64,000 nt of DNA from Paenibacillus harenae (GTDB taxonomy: Bacteria; Bacillota; Bacilli; Paenibacillales; Paenibacillaceae), in contig NZ_JAUSST010000003.1 in NCBI RefSeq assembly GCF_030812415.1, positions 124,001 through 188,000 of the forward strand. The letters run 5' to 3'. Below are positions 1-7,866 of this stretch, in pieces. The notes beneath the pieces were generated by a model, which worked only from the letters and a program-made list of their open reading frames with translations, searched no databases and was not told the DNA's origin. Position 1 is the first letter of the stretch. Every line of letters begins with the position of its first letter. The position numbers and the translations under genes were made by a program.

Positions 1-462
1 TCTTATGATCAAGAAGATACAGCTTACCACTATTTTATGAATAAAATTGGATTTAACAAATCATTAGAAGAGGTATTACATACAGTTAATCTAAATAGAA
101 AGAAGTATGACTTCATCTATATTATTGGATTTAGTATCGGTGCAACAATTGCGTGGATGAGTAGCGAGTATGAGGTTGACGGAATTATTGAATTTTATGG
201 GTCGAGAGTTCGAGATTATGTAGAAATAGAACCGAGATGTCCAGCCTTATTAATATTTCCAAGACATGAAAAATCATTTAATGTACTTGAATTGGAAGAA
301 AAATTAATGACTAAGAAGAACAATACTGTTGAAATTATTGAAGCTGAACATGGATTTATGAATCCTTTTTATAAAGCATATAACTCATCAAAGTACACCA
401 AATGTATTAAGAAAAGCATCGATTTTCTAAGTCGAATCGAAGAAGGCACAGGCATCCGATAA
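1..462 (+). CDS. Dienelactone-hydrolase-like alpha/beta hydrolase (5' end outside window)
   Basis: The frame is open to the first base of the window, so this is the C-terminal 153 residues of a longer protein. It keeps a nucleophile elbow GFSIG (Ser about visible residue 45) after a hydrophobic strand, and a late His in the motif EAEHGF (about residue 117) as in dienelactone hydrolase (DLH) family alpha/beta hydrolases. The acid position expected between them reads PRHEKSF, with Glu where DLH usually has Asp, so activity may differ. DLH proteins are about 200-250 aa, so roughly 60-90 residues lie upstream. AT-rich, like the following small genes. The substrate cannot be told. Confidence 0.7.
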   Translation, partial: SYDQEDTAYHYFMNKIGFNKSLEEVLHTVNLNRKKYDFIYIIGFSIGATIAWMSSEYEVDGIIEFYGSRVRDYVEIEPRCPALLIFPRHEKSFNVLELEEKLMTKKNNTVEIIEAEHGFMNPFYKAYNSSKYTKCIKKSIDFLSRIEEGTGIR

Positions 463-573
463 CACCGTAAAAATGACTTTAAGAACATAACAACAAATTC
501 CCATCTTTACATACGAACAAATATTCTGTATTATCTATTTGGGCATAAATTCCATTTTGTGGAGGCGTTCAGT

Positions 574-924
574 ATGGGAAGAGTTGTTTTATTTGATTTG
601 AGTAGCCAAGATCCAGAACGTGCAGCAGCATTTTATTCATCCGTATTCGGATGGAAGATTGCAGAGCCCAATTGGGGATACTATCCAGTAACAACAGGTG
701 ATGATAATAAGCCAGGAATACATGGAGGAATTTCCAAAGGACCTAATGATTTTCCGCATGGAACTAGAATTCAAATTGAAGTAGATAACATTGAGGAATC
801 AATTAAAAAATCAGTTGAACTAGGTGCTCAAATTGTAAGAGATAGAATGGAATTCGATAATTTCTATTTAGCTTATTTAGTAGATCCGGTTGGTAATGGT
901 ATTGGATTAATTCAGAATAAATAA
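574..924 (+). CDS. VOC family protein (single glyoxalase-fold domain)
   Basis: 116 aa, one betaalphabetabetabeta-type VOC unit: starts with FDLSSQDPERAAAFYSSVFGW, typical of family members that work as dimers, and ends in a DPVGNGIGLIQ motif with the usual strand before the C-terminus. ATG at 574 is chosen over an upstream GTG at 559 because GGAGG at 561-565 sits 8 nt before it and the GTG overlaps that site. The family includes glyoxalases, antibiotic-binding proteins and dioxygenases. The tryptophan-rich N-terminal strand (GWKI..PNWGYYPV) resembles the PhnB/YdcJ-like uncharacterised group. Followed by a hairpin terminator, so it is probably monocistronic. Confidence 0.8.
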   Translation: MGRVVLFDLSSQDPERAAAFYSSVFGWKIAEPNWGYYPVTTGDDNKPGIHGGISKGPNDFPHGTRIQIEVDNIEESIKKSVELGAQIVRDRMEFDNFYLAYLVDPVGNGIGLIQNK

Positions 925-939
925 AAGTGAAAGAAAGGA

Positions 940-964
940 GATCTGCATTGCAGATCCCTTTTTT
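940..964 (+). terminator. Rho-independent terminator after the VOC gene
   Basis: Stem GATCTGC (940-946) pairs with GCAGATC (950-956) across a 3-nt loop, followed by CC and a run of six T. It lies 15 nt after the VOC stop codon. Confidence 0.75.
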
Positions 965-998
965 AAATAAATTAGAATTTAAGGACCCGATAAAGTAA

Positions 999-1460
999 TT
1001 CGGGGGTAACTCAAGAAGACGCCGACATTATAACGCTGCATTTACGTTTGATACGGACGATATTTATGAAGCTCACAAATCTCCGAAGGCTTTTTTTGGA
1101 CTCAAAGAAAGACTGAATGAGATTTATGACGTTGTAAACCCAGTAAGACTTATTGGTGCATTTATCGTTGGTGATTTCTCGGAAGAGGAAGATGGTTACT
1201 GGGTATGCGTTGAGGTTAATAATATTAGACAAGTTCCTGAGGGCATGATTTCTGTAGTAGTTCCTAAACAAAAATATGCGGTCCTAAGACATAAGGGGTC
1301 TAATTATGAAATTAGAGATTCATATGAAAAATTACATAATTGGATAGAAGAAAATAAACATGAGAGATTGCTGAGATCCTGGCATCTAGAAGTTTCAGAT
1401 GAATGGGGACAGAGGGAAGCAGATAAAATGGAAGTAGACTTGTATGACACAATTAAATAG
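999..1460 (+). pseudogene. N-terminally truncated GyrI-like / AraC effector-binding domain protein
   Basis: An open frame runs from a stop at 996 to the stop at 1458-1460, but its first ATG is at 1245, deep inside the domain. The upstream codons still read as protein (FDTDDIYEAHKSPKAF, then LIGAFIVGDFSEEEDGYW), followed by the characteristic PEGMISVVVPKQKYAVLRHKG stretch and a WHLEVSDEW near the end, as in GyrI-like small-molecule-binding domains (about 155 aa). The N-terminal strand and a start codon with a ribosome site are missing, so this is most likely a decayed gene. A short product from 1245 (71 aa) would lack half the fold. A second, intact family member lies at 48782-49264. Confidence 0.65.
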
Positions 1461-1516
1461 ACTCTGAGAATTGTGCAGAGAAGGCGTTCTTCTCGTCCTA
1501 TAACTCAAAAGCAGGA

Positions 1517-2083
1517 GTGATTATTATCAAATTCATTTTAATATTTGGCCCTCAGGCCGTCGGAAAAATGACGGTTGGCAACGAATTGACGAAAATAACT
1601 GATTTGAAATTATTCCACAATCATATGTCAATTGAGTTATTCCATCCTTTCTATGGATTTAGTAGCGAAACATGGAGGTTAGCTAATCTATTACGAAGAG
1701 AATTTTTTGAATCTTTTTCCAATAGCAATCAATACGGACTTATTTTCACTTATGTTTGGGGATTTGATCTTCAGGGAGATTGGGATTTTGTAAAACAAAC
1801 TTGCGATATTTTTGAATCAAAAGGCGCAGAAATTTATTTTGTAGAATTAGAAGCAGATGTTGAAGAAAGATTAAAAAGGAACACAACTCCATATAGACTT
1901 GAACAAAAGCCGACAAAAAGAAATGTTGAACAATCTGAAAAAGACCTAATAAACACCGTTGAAAAACATAGGCTGAATTCCAACCAAGGAGAAATTTTAA
2001 GAGAAAACTATCTGAGAATTAATAATACAAATTTATGTGCAGAGGAAGTCGCAAAACGTATCAAAGATGAATTTATGTTATAG
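1517..2083 (+). CDS. P-loop kinase-like ATPase (shikimate-kinase-like)
   Basis: About 185-188 aa with a Walker A motif GPQAVGKMTV near the N-terminus (about residues 11-18), then LKLFHNHMSIEL and a C-terminal NTTPYRLEQKPTKRN segment, as in a widespread Bacillales family of small AAA/shikimate-kinase-like proteins. The substrate is unknown; phosphorylation of a small molecule is an inference from the fold. The start is uncertain: GTG at 1517 overlaps the only ribosome site (AGGAG 1513-1517), while family proteins begin with Met-Lys-Phe at the position where this gene has ATC (1526), 8 nt after AGGAG. The true start may therefore be a rare ATC codon. Confidence 0.75.
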   Translation: MIIIKFILIFGPQAVGKMTVGNELTKITDLKLFHNHMSIELFHPFYGFSSETWRLANLLRREFFESFSNSNQYGLIFTYVWGFDLQGDWDFVKQTCDIFESKGAEIYFVELEADVEERLKRNTTPYRLEQKPTKRNVEQSEKDLINTVEKHRLNSNQGEILRENYLRINNTNLCAEEVAKRIKDEFML

Positions 2084-2163
2084 AGTGCTTTATGTAAGTT
2101 ATTGAAGGTACCGACATCATATAACACCGTGTTCACTCGAATATTGAATGATAGGAGAAATTA

Positions 2164-2457
2164 ATGAAAATATTGTCCAGCCTTTTCATTAAGAAGTTTG
2201 ATTATGTGGCATTCCCGATTTGTATAGTCTCTTTGATGTTAATTACTATAAATCTTTTTTATAAAACAGGCTTTTCTAGTTCGATGTTGTGGAGTCAGGT
2301 ATTAATTGTGATTTTATATTATTTAGCTACAAGGGGAAGGGCTGAAAGAAACTTAGAATCCAAAGGTATTGAGCCTAATATATTTCTATCAGTATTCGTT
2401 TTGTTGGTTGTTCTTTTGTTCATAGCTAATGTAATGAGCTTTATAAGTAACTTGTAA
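2164..2457 (+). CDS. Small membrane protein of unknown function
   Basis: 97 aa, AGGAG upstream of ATG 2164. Three hydrophobic segments (about residues 13-32, 41-57 and 73-95) separated by a charged cytoplasmic-type loop (RGRAERNLESKG) predict a three-span membrane protein. No family recognised. It stands alone between a kinase-like gene and a VOC gene on the same strand. Confidence 0.6.
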   Translation: MKILSSLFIKKFDYVAFPICIVSLMLITINLFYKTGFSSSMLWSQVLIVILYYLATRGRAERNLESKGIEPNIFLSVFVLLVVLLFIANVMSFISNL

Positions 2458-2470
2458 GCAACTCAGTCCG

Positions 2471-2557
2471 TTGATTGACACTACTGCAAAGCAAGAACAT
2501 GAAACAATTTTAAAAGAACATCCTCAAGCAGCCGCATCAGATTGCATGTTAGTATAA
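2471..2557 (+). other. Coding-like remnant upstream of VOC gene
   Basis: A short 28-codon frame from TTG 2471 to TAA 2555-2557 contains HETILKEHPQAAASDCMLV, which has protein-like composition but no ribosome site and no recognisable domain. It is probably the tail of a lost gene. Low certainty. Confidence 0.25.
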
Positions 2558-2579
2558 TACTTTTAAGGAGACTACAAAT

Positions 2580-2942
2580 ATGTCGTTAATTGGAGAAATT
2601 CATTATTTCCGTATACCTGTACTTAGTTTGGAAGAGTCGGTAAGATGGTACACAGAATGTTTAGGATTTCATCTTAGAAGACAGAATGAACAATTAGCTG
2701 TATTCGAATTGAAAGAAGAGCCCTTACTAGTCTTACTTAAGGCTGATACAAATTCGAGAGGCCACTTCTTAATAGACGGTAAACCAGAATTTTCAGTTGG
2801 CTTTACATGCCCGGAAATTCATAAATTCCGTCAGCAATTAATGGATCAGAACGTTGAAGTAGATGAAATGAACGAAGAGGATGGTCATTTTTATTTTCAT
2901 TTCTATGATCCGAGTAAAAACAAGCTCCAAATACATTGGTAG
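2580..2942 (+). CDS. VOC family protein (single domain)
   Basis: 120 aa with AAGGAG 9 nt before ATG 2580. The N-terminus (IHYFRIPVLSLEESVRWYTECLGFHLRRQ) and C-terminus (FHFYDPSKNKLQIHW) are typical of glyoxalase/bleomycin-resistance/dioxygenase-fold proteins, with one domain per chain, so it probably dimerises. His7 and a late Glu/Asp could bind metal, but this is not certain. One of five single-domain VOC genes in the window. Confidence 0.8.
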   Translation: MSLIGEIHYFRIPVLSLEESVRWYTECLGFHLRRQNEQLAVFELKEEPLLVLLKADTNSRGHFLIDGKPEFSVGFTCPEIHKFRQQLMDQNVEVDEMNEEDGHFYFHFYDPSKNKLQIHW

Positions 2943-3178
2943 ACAATTCAGAAGGACCATCAGCTCTGCGAGGAGTCCTATTAGGCTGTGAAGATAAAAA
3001 TGTTGTTCTCGAGGAGCAAGTCCAACAGGTTCAAAAAGAGCCAGGTGAGTTGTTTATGATGGATCTTAGAGAAACTATCAATCTTTCCTTTAAAATCATC
3101 AATGCGATGGAGAATAATAATCATCAATATTTGGAATCTGTTTCAGCATCAGAGCTAACAGTGGATAAAGAATTATAA
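2936..3178 (+). pseudogene. Gene remnant between VOC and transglutaminase-like genes
   Basis: The frame overlaps the last codons of the VOC gene and begins with a TTG inside it, so it is not a convincing gene. From ATG 3056, preceded by AGGTGAG, a 40-codon segment (DLRETINLSFKIINAMENNN, then ESVSA..LTVDKEL) reads like the N-terminal helix of an NTF2/SnoaL-like small domain that stops early. I interpret the interval as a truncated gene. No function is proposed. Confidence 0.35.
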
Positions 3179-3192
3179 GGGGGGAAGAGATT

Positions 3193-3945
3193 TTGCGGGC
3201 TACTCCGGATGTACTTAGTATTTGGAGAAAGTTTGACCATTTCCCTATGGAAACAATCACCAAAGCTTGGTTTTTTCATTTAGCTTTAGGTTTCAAACAA
3301 CGAACAGTTGAACAAATGAAATCGCATAGAGAGCAGTATGGAACCTCAGGAAATTGTTTTGATTTAGCAATTTGGTTAATTCATGAATTCAGAAAAGAGA
3401 AATTTACCAGTTACGCAATATTAACTCCTGACTCTCACGTTGCTGTGGTGGTATTAAATGAAAAAGGAAACAGATACTTATGTGATCTAGGTGATCAGTG
3501 GATTGATCCAATATTAATAGACCAAAAAGATGAAGATTACTCGGAAGAGTTTCTTGATAACTTCTTTCCAGGTGCACAGGTAAAGATGGAATCACGGGAG
3601 AATAGCCTTCTAGTGACATATAGACGACCGAACGGTAAAGAAATGAATCAAACGTATCTCTTAAATCCAATAACGGATGAGACTCTAATAGCAGAGGGAG
3701 AGAAGACTCAAAGAACATTAAGTAGTCCGCTTGTAGAAAAGAGAATTTTTACAAATAGCTCCGTCATTCATTGGGAGTTTGATAACTATATTAGTTTCTA
3801 TAGCTCAATGGATGGGAAGCAGATCGAGAGCAAATTACAAACTATAGAAGAATGGGCAGAACGAATCGGTAACGTTAGCGGTATTGATAAAAAAATAATA
3901 AGGGATGCTTTGGAAGTATATTCGAAGAAGTCCCCCCATAACTAA
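3193..3945 (+). CDS. Arylamine N-acetyltransferase / transglutaminase-like fold protein
   Basis: 250 aa, TTG start after GGGGAAG. A possible Cys-His-Asp triad can be read in order: SGNCFDLAIWL (Cys about 55), PDSHVAVVV (His about 82) and YLCDLGDQWIDP (Asp about 97-103). That spacing fits papain-like arylamine N-acetyltransferases and transglutaminase-core proteins, but the sequence lacks other classic NAT motifs, so the activity is inferred only from this arrangement. The C-terminal half (strand-rich, about 130-250) is unfamiliar. Two genes of unknown function follow on the same strand. Confidence 0.5.
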   Translation: MRATPDVLSIWRKFDHFPMETITKAWFFHLALGFKQRTVEQMKSHREQYGTSGNCFDLAIWLIHEFRKEKFTSYAILTPDSHVAVVVLNEKGNRYLCDLGDQWIDPILIDQKDEDYSEEFLDNFFPGAQVKMESRENSLLVTYRRPNGKEMNQTYLLNPITDETLIAEGEKTQRTLSSPLVEKRIFTNSSVIHWEFDNYISFYSSMDGKQIESKLQTIEEWAERIGNVSGIDKKIIRDALEVYSKKSPHN

Positions 3946-4014
3946 CATCATATAATATGGATTCGGGGGGCATTTCAGCAGCAGGACGTACATGTAGACT
4001 GAGGAGGAGATAGA

Positions 4015-4644
4015 ATGGGCACAAAGTTTGCAAATCTTCATATTAAAACCACTAATCAAGAAGTGGTCGTTCATGCATTGCAGAAATTAAGCAACAAAGC
4101 GGGATCAATGCTTACCAATACAAAAAGTAGTTTGAGCATTATTGACCAATATATTTACGGAGCTACTAAGGATAAACCGTCAAGAGAAACTGAGCCGTCG
4201 GTAACTTTTTATGTTAATCATGTAAAGCAATGGAGTAGTGTACTGAATGATTTTTTTGAATGGGGAACAGTGGAGAAGATCGGAGAACTCGTTTCAACAT
4301 TAGTGTCGGAACCTGTTATGACAATTGGTTTTTTTGACGAGGATATATTCGAATTTACAATATTTCAAGATGGACAAATTAAAGCTAAAAAGTACTTTTG
4401 TGAAGAGTGGGTAAAAGAAGAGTATGGCCTTGGATCAGAGTTCATTGATTTGAAGTATTTAGAAGAAGTTCTTGAAGTAAACCATTCAGACTTAAGTGAA
4501 TTCATTGATATTAGCAATCCCGAGCAAGCAATAGATCAGCTTTCAAAAATGATCCAGATAAATCTTTGGGTGGATTCAGAATGGATTGGTGAAGTTGATG
4601 AAATAGAAGAAAACTACTCTAAAATAGAATTAAGAATAATGTAA
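4015..4644 (+). CDS. Hypothetical protein, 209 aa
   Basis: ATG follows an excellent GGAGGAGA site. A soluble, acidic protein with no membrane segment or signal peptide. The N-terminus (TKFANLHIKTTNQEVVVHALQKL) has an alternating strand-helix look, and a WVDSEWIGEVDE motif ends it. No family recognised. Its size and acidity resemble proteins annotated in Firmicutes as contact-inhibition immunity proteins, but no toxin is adjacent, so this is only a thought. Confidence 0.6.
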   Translation: MGTKFANLHIKTTNQEVVVHALQKLSNKAGSMLTNTKSSLSIIDQYIYGATKDKPSRETEPSVTFYVNHVKQWSSVLNDFFEWGTVEKIGELVSTLVSEPVMTIGFFDEDIFEFTIFQDGQIKAKKYFCEEWVKEEYGLGSEFIDLKYLEEVLEVNHSDLSEFIDISNPEQAIDQLSKMIQINLWVDSEWIGEVDEIEENYSKIELRIM

Positions 4645-4681
4645 CGTACGAGATCGAAATTATTTAACGAGGTGTTCTCAA

Positions 4682-5137
4682 TTGGGTTATAACATTCGTG
4701 GGTTTATTTTACCTAAATTAGAATCATTTTTGTCAAACGAAAACTATCAGAGTATTCCTTATGCAAATCTAAATAACAGTTATATATTAGTGCCTTTAAC
4801 AGATGAATTATATGATCAAGTAAATATGTATCAAGGAATAGCGGAACCGGGATATACATATTTAACAGATAAGTTATTTGATTTTGGAACGCAATTATCA
4901 ATTTTTGTTAAGTCAGTTGCAGCTTATATTGAGGCCGATTATTTCGGGGGACATGGAAATCAAAGCGCTATTGTTTGGTGTAATGGAAAGAAGATATACG
5001 AAGAAACTGAAGCAAAAGAATCAATAAACAAAGCTATTAGAACGATGGGAACTATAAAAGAACATGGAAAAGATGAATTTGAAACAATTGGATTAAATAA
5101 ATATAGAAGATTAGAAGACTGGGTAGAGAGCTTCTAA
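4682..5137 (+). CDS. Hypothetical protein, 151 aa
   Basis: TTG start 7 nt after GAGGTG. Soluble; contains a central strand-rich part (SIFVKSVAAYIEADYFGGHGNQSAIVW) with a Gly-rich GGHGNQ turn followed by NKAIRTMG and a basic C-terminal helix. It may be a SMI1/KNR4-like or similar small immunity-type protein, because DYFGGHGNQSA..W resembles loops in such proteins, but this is weak. Follows the 4015 gene by 37 nt and could be co-transcribed with it. Confidence 0.55.
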   Translation: MGYNIRGFILPKLESFLSNENYQSIPYANLNNSYILVPLTDELYDQVNMYQGIAEPGYTYLTDKLFDFGTQLSIFVKSVAAYIEADYFGGHGNQSAIVWCNGKKIYEETEAKESINKAIRTMGTIKEHGKDEFETIGLNKYRRLEDWVESF

Positions 5138-5153
5138 GAACTGGGGGAATCAT

Positions 5154-5783
5154 ATGAATCCTTTTAAAGATATATTGACATCAGAAAATGAGATCAGAGA
5201 TCTACTGGGTTATCCAAGTGAGGTTGTAAAGAGGAAAACCATCCATCATATAGATGTTCATTGCCGCAATTTCATCTCCATGTCACCCATATTGTTTATT
5301 TCTACATCGGATAAGGAAGGCTTTTGCGATGTGTCTCCAAGGGGCGATGCGCCAGGTTCGGTACTAGTTCTAGATGAGAAACATCTCGTTATTCCGGAAA
5401 GACCGGGTAACCGCCGAATGGACTCACTAAGAAACATCCTATCGAACCCGCGAGTAGGTATTATATTTATTATTCCCGGACTGGAAGAAACGCTTAGGGT
5501 TAACGGACAAGCCTATATTATTAAAGACGAAAACATTCTAGATCAGATGAAAGCAAAGGAAAAAAAACCTTTGTTAGGCATTGGTATAGAAGTTGAGGAA
5601 TGTTTTATTCATTGTGCTAAAGCCTTTAAGCGTTCCGGGGTATGGGATAGCAAGACGTGGATGGAGGGAGATGCGTTGCCATCGATCCCAACCATCCTAT
5701 CCGATCATGTGAATTCAACTGAATTTACAGAAGAGGTAATCAGAAGAGGGCTGCAAGAAAGTTATGAGAAGAGATTGTATTAA
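5154..5783 (+). CDS. Pyridoxamine-5'-phosphate-oxidase-like flavoprotein
   Basis: 209 aa, GGGGGAA before ATG 5154. The order FISMSPILFISTSDKEGFCDVSPRGDAPG, then LVIPERPGNRRMDSLRNILSNPRVG, then GLEETLRVNGQA, is that of the FMN-binding split-barrel MSMEG_1061-type PNPOx family. These bind FMN (or F420 in actinobacteria) and reduce small molecules; the substrate is unknown. The C-terminal HCAKAFKRSGVWD segment is also conserved in this family. Likely cytoplasmic. The next gene (ABM monooxygenase) begins 30 nt downstream and the two may form a small redox operon. Confidence 0.85.
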   Translation: MNPFKDILTSENEIRDLLGYPSEVVKRKTIHHIDVHCRNFISMSPILFISTSDKEGFCDVSPRGDAPGSVLVLDEKHLVIPERPGNRRMDSLRNILSNPRVGIIFIIPGLEETLRVNGQAYIIKDENILDQMKAKEKKPLLGIGIEVEECFIHCAKAFKRSGVWDSKTWMEGDALPSIPTILSDHVNSTEFTEEVIRRGLQESYEKRLY

Positions 5784-5813
5784 AGAATAGAGAATAGGGA
5801 TAAGGAGCACAAA

Positions 5814-6104
5814 ATGATACTTGAGGTAGCCATACTGAACGTGAAGCAAGGAATGACTTCTGATTTTGAAGGCAATTTTAAAACAGCATCAGAAATTATT
5901 TCAAGCATGCAAGGATATATTAGACATGAATTAAGAAAATGCATGGAAGATAAGCAAAAATACATTTTGCTAGTAGAGTGGGAGACGCTGGAAGATCATA
6001 CGGTGGGATTCCGCCAGTCTGATGAATATCAGAAATGGAAAGCGTTGCTGCATCATTTTTATGATCCGTTTCCTGTTGTGGAGCATTACGAAAAGATCGA
6101 TTAA
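5814..6104 (+). CDS. Antibiotic biosynthesis monooxygenase (ABM) domain protein
   Basis: 96 aa, AAGGAG 5 nt before ATG. A complete ABM ferredoxin-like fold: LEVAILNVKQGMTSDFE, a helix with IISSMQGYI, then KYILLVEWETLEDHTVGFRQS and a C-terminal FYDPFPVVEHY. Members are cofactor-free quinol monooxygenases (YgiN) or haem-degrading enzymes; no haem-binding motif is clear here. The family acts as a dimer. Probably expressed with the preceding flavoprotein. Confidence 0.85.
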   Translation: MILEVAILNVKQGMTSDFEGNFKTASEIISSMQGYIRHELRKCMEDKQKYILLVEWETLEDHTVGFRQSDEYQKWKALLHHFYDPFPVVEHYEKID

Positions 6105-6155
6105 GCTAACGAAATGATCGAATGTGAAGAAAAACAATCATTATTGGAGGCGAAT

Positions 6156-6524
6156 ATGAATCTTCAAGAAATAGTGCCTATATTAAGAATCTTTGATGTA
6201 GCGAAGGCCGTGGACTTTTATATAGGCTATCTAGAATTTCAGGTGGATTGGGAACATCGTTTTGAACCTGATTTACCCCTATATATGCAAATTTCCAAAA
6301 ATAATCTGAAGCTTCACTTAAGTGAACATCATGGAGATTGTAGTCCTGGAGCGGCAATAAGAATTGAAGTAAATGGAATCAGAGAACTTCAAAGAGCCCT
6401 TATAGAGAAGCAACATAAGTATTCCAGACCTGGTTTGGAAAGCACTCCATGGGAAAGCGAAGAATGTTGTGTTACTGATCCTTTTGGAAACAGGATCATT
6501 TTTTATGAGTACAAAAAGAAGTAA
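6156..6524 (+). CDS. Glyoxalase superfamily protein, bleomycin-resistance-like
   Basis: 122 aa from ATG 6156, preceded by TTGGAGGCG; an upstream in-frame ATG at 6114 lacks a ribosome site. The sequence VPILRIFDVAKAVDFYIGYLEFQVDWEHRF, then YMQISKNNLKLHLSEHHGDCSPGA, is the signature of bleomycin-binding-type proteins, which sequester rather than destroy the drug. The C-terminal DPFGNRIIFYE completes the VOC unit. Overlap with the following frame at 6524 is only apparent, because the methyltransferase probably starts at 6554. Drug binding is a family inference, not shown. Confidence 0.85.
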   Translation: MNLQEIVPILRIFDVAKAVDFYIGYLEFQVDWEHRFEPDLPLYMQISKNNLKLHLSEHHGDCSPGAAIRIEVNGIRELQRALIEKQHKYSRPGLESTPWESEECCVTDPFGNRIIFYEYKKK

Positions 6525-6553
6525 TGACTGCATACCATACTTGGAGGGCTATT

Positions 6554-7228
6554 ATGGGAGTGAATTGGTACAACTCGATCGCCTTGCGTAATGGCGGGTA
6601 TAAGTCGAATGCTAAGTTTCTCATTGAGGGGATCTCCGCGGAGGACATTTTCGAACAAGAATTAATGACTTTGCTTCCTAACTTTCAATGTGTATTAGAT
6701 GCTGGCTGCGGGCATGGCGATTTTACGGTTAAGATGTCTCCGTTTGCTAAATTACTTTATGGCTTTGACAATTCAATTGAGATGATTAAGATTGCTAAAT
6801 CTAATCTATTAGGCGAACCTAATTTGGAATTTGTATTTGCAACAACAAAGGAAGAACTTCCATTTAGGGATGAACAATTTGATCTCATTTATGATCGGAG
6901 AGGGCCAACTTCTATATTGAATCATAGTCGAATTCTACGGCCGGGCGGAACTGTATTTGGTATCCATTCTGGAGCCTTAGAGAAAGTTAGGCAGCTCCTT
7001 CAAACTAACCATTTTACAAATATTGAAATTAGAGAGTATAAAGATGCAAGATTCATTTTCCCTAATCGTGAGGAGTTTACGAAGTTCATTTCCAGTGTCC
7101 CTGGAAACCCCGATTATGCAGATGACAGTCTGAAAGAAGAACTCGAAAATAAAATAAAAGAGAATACAATCAACGGAACGTTACAATTAAAGGATTACAA
7201 ATACATTTGGAAAGCCGTTAAAGCATGA
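6554..7228 (+). CDS. Class I SAM-dependent methyltransferase
   Basis: 224 aa from ATG 6554, with GGAGG 6 nt upstream. Motif I VLDAGCGHGDF (about residues 48-58) binds the methionine part of S-adenosylmethionine; LLYGFDNSIEMI carries the ribose-binding acidic residue; LPFRDEQFDLIYDRRGP and LRPGGTVFG complete the Rossmann core. The DRRGP variant and the YKDARFIFPNREEFTKF tail are typical of Bacillales methyltransferases of unknown substrate. A related but different methyltransferase is at 46044. Confidence 0.88.
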   Translation: MGVNWYNSIALRNGGYKSNAKFLIEGISAEDIFEQELMTLLPNFQCVLDAGCGHGDFTVKMSPFAKLLYGFDNSIEMIKIAKSNLLGEPNLEFVFATTKEELPFRDEQFDLIYDRRGPTSILNHSRILRPGGTVFGIHSGALEKVRQLLQTNHFTNIEIREYKDARFIFPNREEFTKFISSVPGNPDYADDSLKEELENKIKENTINGTLQLKDYKYIWKAVKA

Positions 7229-7271
7229 TATAAGGCGAGCAAATTTTAGATGAAATCACAAGAGGTGATCT

Positions 7272-7790
7272 ATGAGGTTGTATCATTTCAGTGAGGAACC
7301 TGATATCAAGGTTTTTGAGCCTAGAATGATCAATGGTCAGATCGACGAATTAGCAAAGGTTTGGACGATAGACGAGTACCATGCAGCTCATTATTATTTA
7401 CCCCGTGATTGTCCGAGAATATGTATATGGCCGAAGGAAGATACAACAGAGTTGGATCTAGATAAATTTTTTGGAATGTCTAAAACAAAGCGAATAATAA
7501 CCATCGAATCAGGTTGGTACGAACGAGTGAGAAAAGGAACGATTTACAGATACGGCTTTGATCCAGATGCTTTTGAATTGTATGAACCGAACGCAGGATA
7601 TTACATAACGACTCGTACTGTCAAACCATTGTTTGCAGAAAGAATAGATGATTTAATAACGGCGATTCTACACGAAGGAATTGAACTAAGAGTAACGCCA
7701 TCGTTAATTCCTTTGAAAGAACATGTTTTGGCATCGTCGGTGAACTTTTCGATGATTCGAATGAGAAATGCAGTTCTGGAATATTATTAA
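7272..7790 (+). CDS. DUF6886-like protein
   Basis: 172 aa, AGAGGTG before ATG 7272. Opens with MRLYHFSEEPDIKVFEPR, then VWTIDEYHAAHYYLPRDCPRICIWP; this N-terminus is seen in a conserved Firmicutes family of unknown function (I recall it as DUF6886). The HFSEE..I..FEPR pattern resembles ADP-ribosyltransferase-fold or RES-like proteins that begin LYH.S, but no catalytic residues can be assigned. It is the last gene of the first AT-rich + strand run and is followed by a strong terminator. Confidence 0.65.
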   Translation: MRLYHFSEEPDIKVFEPRMINGQIDELAKVWTIDEYHAAHYYLPRDCPRICIWPKEDTTELDLDKFFGMSKTKRIITIESGWYERVRKGTIYRYGFDPDAFELYEPNAGYYITTRTVKPLFAERIDDLITAILHEGIELRVTPSLIPLKEHVLASSVNFSMIRMRNAVLEYY

Positions 7791-7816
7791 TGCAAGCCAG
7801 ATTTCAGATAAATAAT

Positions 7817-7850
7817 CCCCTCCGGTTCAACAACCGTGAGGGGTTTTTTT
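7817..7850 (+). terminator. Rho-independent terminator
   Basis: CCCCTC and CGGTT pair with AACCG and GAGGGG around a CAAC loop, followed by seven T (7844-7850). It separates the + strand run from the convergent VWA gene and may also serve the opposite strand. Confidence 0.9.
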
Positions 7851-7866
7851 AAAAAAACACTTTATA

